Shown here: one piece after another, positions 57,667-64,000 of the stretch | Layout of the letters: each line of letters starts with the position of its first letter | Numbering within the stretch: position 1 is the stretch's first letter | Position numbers and translations under genes: made by a program | Source of the DNA: Gigaspora rosea | Taxonomy: Eukaryota; Glomeromycota; Glomeromycetes; Diversisporales; Gigasporaceae | Direction of reading: 5' to 3' | NCBI GenBank assembly: GCA_003550325.1 | Contig: QKWP01000008.1 | Coordinates: 307,490 to 371,489 of the forward strand | Length of the DNA stretch: 64,000 nucleotides | Notes under the pieces: model-generated | Seen by the model: only the letters and a program-made list of their open reading frames with translations | Database searches by the model: none | What the model was told of the DNA's origin: nothing

Positions 57667-60061
57667 ATGTCAAATTCCAATAATATATTTGAAAAAGTCG
57701 ACAATTCATCAGATATTTCTCAAATAACCAACAATATTACCCAATTGTGTTTAGAAGATAACAATTTAAAAGATCATTCACAATGTTTTCTAAATGAAAT
57801 TGTTAAAGAAATGTGTAATCTCTATAATGAAGAAAAATTGAAAGGCAAAAATTCTAAATTAATTCTTGAAACGTTAGAACAATTTCTAATAAAAAAAAAG
57901 CAAAATCCAGTAAATATTATCGATTTTTGCTCAGATGATCAAACCAATCCTACGATTCAAATCGTTCTTGCGAGTTGCTATCGTTATGGTAAGTGGGTTC
58001 AAAAGGATGAACACAAAGCATTTAATTATTACCAAAAATCTGCAGAAATGAATTATTCTTGTGGTGTATTTTTCGTTGGTGTCTGTTATGAAAGAGGAAT
58101 TGGTGTTGAAAAGGATGAACATAAGGCATTCATTTATTATCAAAAATCTGCAGAGATGGGTCACGCTAGAGGAACATATATGGTTGGATATTGTTATAAT
58201 AATGGAATTGGAGTTGAAAAGGATGAACATAAGGCATTCATTTATTATCAAAAATCTGCAGAGATGGGTGACGCTGATGGAACATATAATGTTGGATATT
58301 GTTATGAACAAGGAATTGGAGTTGAAAAGGATAGACGTAAGGCATTCATTTATTATCAAAAATCCGCAGAGATGGGTGACGCTAGTGGAACAAATAGTGT
58401 TGGAATTTATTATCAATATGGGATTGGAATTGAAAAGGATGAACATAAGGCATTCATTTATTATAAAAAATCAGCAGAAATGGGTCACGCTACTGGAATT
58501 GGAAATGTTGCAGGTTGTTATCGAAATGGAATTGGAATAACTAGGGATTCAGATAAGGCAAAATACTGGTATCAAAGGTAAATTTTATTTAAACTTAAAT
58601 ATAGCACGTGTATTGTGACGCAAATTATATGTGATCAAGTGTAATTGAAATCGAATTAAAAAAAATTATAATTACACCTGATCCTGGAATTCGATTGATA
58701 GTTTTATGATCTTGTTATGTAACCAGAATATAAATCATTATCTGTTATATATACGTATTAATAAGTTTAAATATTTAAATCAACGATTAGGGATAAAGAT
58801 TTAAGATCAGGTATTATCATTATTATAAATTATATTATTCTAAAATATAATATTATTAAAATCTTTAATTGTTAAATAAATATCAGCAGCTAATGAATGT
58901 GAATGGCAGCATAAACTTGAAATTGAAGATAATTTGAAAAAAATATTGACAGAATATAAATATCAGTTACCGTGGATTCCTTATGATGATTTTGAAAATA
59001 TTAAAGAGATAGGTAAAGGTGGATTTGCAACTGTTTATTTTGCTACATGGGGTGTTAAAAGTCAAAATTTAGACAGGCCTGTTGCGCTTAAATTGCTTCA
59101 TGGATCAAATAATTATCTCGAAAAATTTATAAATGAGGTAATCTTTATTAAATAATTTTATTAACTATTGTTTATCACTTGTAATTTATCATGCCTATTA
59201 GTAACTTTAATATGCAATTATTTTACTGAATAGTTAAAAGCATATTGTGATATCGGACTTAAAGATCCAACATTTTTACAATGTTTCGGTATATCAAAAG
59301 ATAAAACTTCTGGAAATTATATTCTTGTCATGGGTTATGCACCAAAAGGCAGTTTGCGCCAAAATTTACATGCTATATCGAAAATGGATTGGAAAGATAA
59401 ATTAAATTTATTGCAATATATTGCATCAGATCTTCAGATAATTCATTCTCAAGATCTTATTCATCGTGATTTACATAGTGGTAATATATTGTTAAATAAC
59501 TTAAAAAGTGCTTATATTGCAGATTTAGGTCTTTCAATATCAGCTAATATTAAGTCAAAATCAAAATCAGATGGAATTTTTGGAATTCTACCATACGTTG
59601 CACCTGAAGTTTTGAATAATCAACCGCACACTAAAGCATCGGATATTTATTCATTCGGTATAATTATGTGGGAAATTTTATATGGAAAAACTATATCGTA
59701 CAATCAAAAACTTGATATGTCGAAACTTGGTTATTTAATATGTTGTCGTGATTTAAGACCTGATGTTAATAAAGAAGCACCACAATGTTATGTAAACCTT
59801 ATGAGAAAATGTTGGGATAAAAATTCAGAGAAACGTTCTTCTGCAAAAGATCTTTGTGAAATGTTTGATAAATGGCAAAATGATGAAAGTGTTTTATTAG
59901 AACTAAATGGATCCGAATCATTGCTTGGGAATATTGAAGATTCGTACTATGAGAATATGTTCAAAGGTGGGAGCAAGTTTATCAACACGCGTGAAATTAC
60001 TGAAAAGTTATCGGTAGTCAGCAATGAAATTGATTTGATTGATGTTCATGACGATTTTTAA
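57667..60061 (+). CDS. Sel1-repeat protein kinase
   Basis: The start at 57667 (MSNSNNIFEK) is preferred to the in-frame codon at 57571 because it follows a TATA-like element and opens with normal composition. Exon 1 (to 58577) encodes about five and a half Sel1-like repeats of 36 residues (consensus GIGVEKDEHKAFIYYQKSAE plus MG) that are nearly identical at DNA level over 108-bp units. Exon 2 (from about 58887 to 59137) gives WIPYDDFENIKEI, GKGGFATVYFATW and PVALKLL. Exon 3 (59234-60061) gives LIHRDLHSGNILLNN, IADLGLS (DLG for DFG), YVAPE, DIYSFGIIMWEI and a C-terminal tail. Catalytic K, HRD, N and D are present, so activity is plausible. The exon 1/exon 2 join is one base out of phase with the visible splice sites, so either another site is used, a base is missing, or these are two adjacent genes. 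Sel1 repeats are protein-interaction scaffolds; the pathway is unknown. Confidence 0.75.
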
Positions 60062-60449
60062 AAAAATATATTTTACGTATGTTGCTTTTTTTAAGTATTA
60101 TTGAGTATTTCTTTATTTTATTTTATTTTATTTTATTCGTGAATTATAAATTCATTCTAATACTATTATAACTTATAAAATAATCACGAATTAGTTTAAT
60201 TTTTACATATCATTATCTATAATGATCGTAAGTTTATTTGTATTTATAAACCAAGGTTCTTGGATATATTGAGGGTGTTTGATTTACATCATTTAGATAT
60301 ATAGGGCTCGGATTAGTGAAGCTGACATAAGCTTTTATCGAGTTTAAATTTTAAAATAAAAATGATATAACAATTGATAAAAAATAATGATGTCGTGATT
60401 GGCTTATATTGTTAATATTGTTGAAGCTAATCTTTATAGACATGTGATA
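60062..60449. other. 3' flank, nothing recognised
   Basis: AT-rich, with a short TTTTA repeat near 60115-60135. Confidence 0.4.
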
Positions 60450-61182
60450 AAACTATTACTGTAGCAAAACTTACGTTTTGAGACACCTGCCTTACAAAAT
60501 TTATATACTTTTTTTGATACTATCACCACGCGATGATTTACACAACAAATAACGATTTGACATAACGTAACACAATCTTGAAAATTCAAACAAAGCATTC
60601 GTTTTAGTCAAAAATTGCCTGTTATTCAAAAATCCCAAGAAACCACCTTTATGATTTTTTTTTAAAAAGATCTAGTGCTAATGAAGTAAGTACTAACCTT
60701 AAATAAACTAATTTCAATTACGCTAAAAGTTTTTTAAAAAGCGCGGATACTTAATTATATACTTTATTTAAAACACGGATAGAGTTTTTTTCTAAAAATT
60801 TTTATTCATTCTAAAAAAGCTTTACATGTAAAATAGATTTATTCTTTTTTTAAGAAAAACTCATCATATAAATGTTGGTTTAAAAATATATATATACTCT
60901 TTGTTAAAACCTGCGCAACCAGGTCGAAACTGAAAAGTTTAAAAATAAAGATATAATAAAGCGTGCTAAACTTTTTAAAAGCAGTAAATTTTATTCATGG
61001 AGCAAGTTATTTATTTGCTGTTCTTTATAGATAGTTATAATATTTATTATATGATCATTTTTTAATAGGTTAGTAGGTTATTGTTATTGTTATTAATGTC
61101 AGGTTTGTAATTAGAGTTAAGGTTAGTGCAAGTTTAAAAAGCAGGTGTCACAAAAACGTAAGTTTTGCATTACTGTAGGTAA
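60450..61182. mobile_element. Inverted-repeat element, about 730 bp
   Basis: The left arm TACTGTAGCAAAACTTACG followed by TTTTGAGACACCTGC is matched in reverse complement by the right arm (GCAGGTGTCACAAAAACGTAAG, then TTTTGCATTACTGTAG). The interior is AT-rich and non-coding. Target duplication is unclear. Confidence 0.55.
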
Positions 61183-61424
61183 TCTATTATGAATTATCAT
61201 TTTTTAATATTTAACGCTTTACATTTATTGTGTAATTCCTTTAAAGCTATTTATTATTGTCCAATTCCTAAGACTGCGTCAACGTATTCTGTCTCAAACT
61301 TCATATTTCCATGACTTTTGGTTTATATAATGGTTTAAAGCCTACATGAGAATATTTTTATTTGTATTGTGGACCAAATGTGATTTCATGATGACTGGTA
61401 TTTCTCTCTTCCAGTGCATAGAAA

Positions 61425-61571
61425 ATATTTACATCAAATGGAATAATATTTTCCATCAAAATTACAATTATCCCATACTTCTTTTCGAGTCTGACCACCT
61501 GAATTTAATTTGTTATTAATTGAAGAAGAAACCGAACAACGATCAATATCGCTAATATTATTTGACATATT
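61425..61571 (-). pseudogene. hAT transposase N-terminal remnant
   Basis: The minus strand from 61571 reads MSNNISDIDRCSVSSSINNK, then GGQTRKEVWDN and GKYYSI, closely like the start of the hAT transposase at 36271 (MSNNIDDNLSATSDCSITSA, GGRPRKEVWDT, GKYYSI). No core or C-terminal part follows. Confidence 0.7.
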
Positions 61572-61905
61572 GTGATAAGAATTATTAAATTACTAGTTTT
61601 GACGCTAGTTCTAATTTATAATTGTTTGATTTTTATGTAATCTGATAAATTAAATATCGATAAAACGGGTTACAACGAGTACTGCATGCAGGACGTGTAA
61701 AATTTTGGATATCAGATTTATATATCAAAACTCATTATTTGCGCTCACAAATAAATAATTTTTGTTGCCAGTTACTACATTGGTAGGACAATACTGTATA
61801 ATATATTAATAAAAAATTTCAAACTGTTAGTTTTGAAAAAAAAGCGATATAGAAAGATTTTATGATTAATTTTTCCCTGTATGCATAATGATTTTGCACT
61901 AAGAC

Positions 61906-62035
61906 CCTAGCGTCACCACCTAAAAAAATTTGGCTACCAGCGTTAGGATTAAGGTTGAGTATGTTTGTTTTGACTTTACGTTACATCTGATGTTGGATTT
62001 TTAATTCGGAATTTTTTTAGGGTGGTGACACTAGG
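61906..62035. mobile_element. Short foldback element, 130 bp
   Basis: CCTAGCGTCACCACCTAAAA at the left and TTTTTTTAGGGTGGTGACAC then TAGG at the right are inverted repeats covering about 26 bases each. Confidence 0.6.
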
Positions 62036-62099
62036 ATGATTCACAAACACAATCTTATTGGTCAAATCACATGCAAAAAGACTTATTTATTGGCCACGT

Positions 62100-62235
62100 C
62101 CTTAAAAATCGGGCAAAAATTTGGGGTAAATGCAAAAATTTGGAAACTTTTGGGGTAAATTCAAAAGTTTGGAAACCTTTGGATTAGGTGTAAAAATTTG
62201 GAAAAGTTTGGAAAAATTATTTCCAAAATTTTACA
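62100..62235. repeat. Low-copy tandem of TTTGGGGTAAATGCAAAAAT
   Basis: Four or five degenerate repeats of AAATTTGGAAACTTTTGGGG-like units. Confidence 0.55.
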
Positions 62236-63140
62236 CGTCCCACATCAATATCAGATATAGCAATATAAGTTGATTACGTATGTGTTATTGTTTTTGTCGA
62301 TTAGTTGAATGTGATTGGTCGTATATCACATGACGCGGCCGGACAGACAACATTTGCTGATTAAACCAAACCCTTTCGTAGTCTTCAGCTTCGCTCCGGA
62401 CTAATAAAATTTACATTCAATTTTTGCAAATGTTCTAATAAAGTTTCAACATATATGTATAATATAAATTTCTTTTATTTTCCGAAGCGTTGTGAGCACT
62501 CATATTACTAGGTAAACTGGCAACTGAAGGCGATGTCTGTTCGATTGTACAATGAAAATCGATGATATGGTAATAAATGGCGACTCATAGGACTGGAGCC
62601 TTACTTCTTAGGCTCTTAAATTTGTAATAAAATTTTTAGTGCAGAGTACTAGAATATACGTCAATTTTAAATAGCTCATTTTACAAATTTATATTAATGC
62701 GTGCATTTCATGTAGAAAACTCCATATTGCTAATCATATAGTTTACTTATAATTTTATTTATCATAATATATGTAGTTATTTATTTATCGCAGACGTTAA
62801 TAATTAAACTTCTGATTAATTAATTTCTACAGGGGTCGACAAATCGGTATTGTCATTATACAGGGGAAGGAGCCGGACATCGACCTAAATATTGTAGGCC
62901 ATATAAAATATTTCCACTCTGCTCTCCTCCGCACTAGCCAACCAATTACTGTATGTTACTGAATAGAAACAATCAGAATTTTTCGAGCCAAAGTGAAGGT
63001 GTTGCTTTTTAATTCGAGTCCAATTTTATTAGTAGAACATTTCAACTTTAGTCAAATTTTTTGGCTCCAAAATCTGTGGGTTGCTTTTATTTGGAGTTGC
63101 TTCTAATTGGTAGCATACAGTGCATATGTACTGTATTACC
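62236..63140. other. Intergenic stretch, nothing recognised
   Basis: No gene or clear repeat was found. Confidence 0.4.
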
Positions 63141-63270
63141 ACGAAATAGCGCACACCTGCATGGTATTTCGATCACCTGCACGGTATTTCGAGTACACGC
63201 ATGTGCGCTATTTCAAAATCAACCTAGTTTTTATGCACAAAAGAGATTTTGAAATAGCGCCATGTGCAGT
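63141..63270. repeat. Inverted and direct repeats around CGCTATTTCAAAATC
   Basis: CACCTGCATGGTATTTCGAT is repeated directly (CACCTGCACGGTATTTCGAG), and CATGTGCGCTATTTCAAAAT is mirrored by ATTTTGAAATAGCGCCATGT. Confidence 0.6.
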
Positions 63271-63309
63271 TTATAAATATTTATTTGAAAATCAATCTCC
63301 TTAAATAGA

Positions 63310-63490
63310 AATACAGAGTGACCTCTCTAAATGCACCCTCTATAAGTGCACTCCCTCTATATATGCACCCTTTAGCACGGTCCCGAGCTTGGGACTTAGA
63401 CCCTAAATGCACCCTCTATATTCTGCACGTGCAAGACTCTGCAAGTACGGTTTGGCCCCGATATATGGAAGTTATTCCTTTAAATGCACG
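63310..63490. mobile_element. Second pogo-like miniature element (eroded)
   Basis: It starts ACAGAGTGACCTCTCTAAAT and repeats ATGCACCCTCTATA inside, as in the element at 1333-1506. The right terminus is not well preserved. Confidence 0.45.
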
Positions 63491-63654
63491 TCACGTGATT
63501 TTATAATCAGGTAAATCTTAGTGTATAGAAATTAGACGATCTATGCATAAATAATTGCGCCTCTGAACTTTTCTTTTTTTGGTTAATCATTCTAAAATTA
63601 TCATTAATTAGTGCATAACCATAAAATTTAAGAAATTTATTATTATTATTAATT

Positions 63655-63748
63655 AGTTTAACGTCATCAAAAGAATATTATTAATTGCTTTAACGCCATC
63701 AATAGAAAATCATTAATTGCTTTAACGCCATCAATAGAAAATCAAGTA
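63655..63748. repeat. 37-bp tandem repeat, about 2.5 copies
   Basis: TTTAACGCCATCAATAGAAA and ATCATTAATTGC repeat near 63656, 63689 and 63720. Confidence 0.75.
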
Positions 63749-64000
63749 AATGATTACGAGAAAAAAGAACTGATCACTTGCGCTATCTCTAATAAAAAGT
63801 CACTATGCACATGAATTTCTCCTTTCAATAAATTCTTATCTGTTTATATCGCTACTGTAGATTCTTAGAACCATTACATGGGCGTTATTATTTCAAGCTA
63901 TGACTTGAATTAAGTTTAATTCAGACATAACTTGCAATAACACCTATCATAAAGTCAACATAAAACCAACCCAAATTGATATGCTCTATTCAAAAAAAAA

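Noticed and set aside
57931-58446. 171-codon minus-strand frame and 159-codon alternative plus frame
   Set aside because: They are shadows of the Sel1 repeat coding sequence, kept open by its 108-bp period.

Overview
The window looks like repeat-rich nuclear DNA of an arbuscular mycorrhizal fungus (Glomeromycotina, Rhizophagus-like). Evidence: very high AT content, genes cut by many short GT-AG introns, and protein families that are greatly expanded in these fungi (kinases fused to Sel1 repeats or TLDc domains, BTB/BACK-TLDc proteins, MACPF-like proteins, hAT transposases). No bacterial, organellar or viral block was seen. The species is an inference; no database search was possible.

Layout. 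1-5280: no convincing gene; small inverted-repeat elements. 5285-11490: a 46-bp minisatellite interrupted by a complete 5.5-kb DNA transposon (5821-11299, 20-bp terminal inverted repeats, 8-bp target duplication GTCCTTGT). Its decayed protein has a possible DDE core and a C-terminal RING-H2 finger. 11494-14250: dispersed inverted-repeat elements. 15469-18240 (-): a five-exon MACPF-like gene with tandem beta-grasp-like domains and one frame break. 19751-24031 (+): a kinase-TLDc fusion gene whose activation segment is expanded by a 69-bp (23-residue) in-frame tandem repeat. 25504-25826 (+): a small three-exon secreted precursor with dibasic (Kex2-type) sites at exon ends. 25866-28250: minisatellite, an hAT-type miniature element, an assembly gap. 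28168-33385: a dispersed repeat, inverted relative to 11494-12797, with a gag-only LTR retrotransposon (29447-33085) inserted in it; that element carries BACK-TLDc and kinase gene fragments. 33860-35110: a palindromic 24-bp satellite. 35876-39665: a complete hAT element with decayed transposase, containing a roughly 700-bp tRNA-derived retroposon. 39720-44720: nested repeats. 44890-48903 (+): an intact 18-exon ABCG transporter, 877 codons. 50345-50900: TLDc pseudogene. 51625-52475: MULE-like element with 9-bp duplication. 53880-55800 (-): kinase-Sel1 pseudogene. 57667-60061 (+): Sel1-repeat kinase. 60450-64000: small inverted elements, an hAT transposase remnant and minisatellites.

The resident genes are of signalling type (kinases, Sel1, TLDc), membrane transport (ABCG) and possible secretion (peptide precursor, MACPF-like). 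They sit singly between transposable elements, and nothing suggests operons or a joint pathway. Several coding regions are broken by one-base shifts, often in or beside homopolymers, so real decay and sequencing error cannot be separated from the sequence alone.
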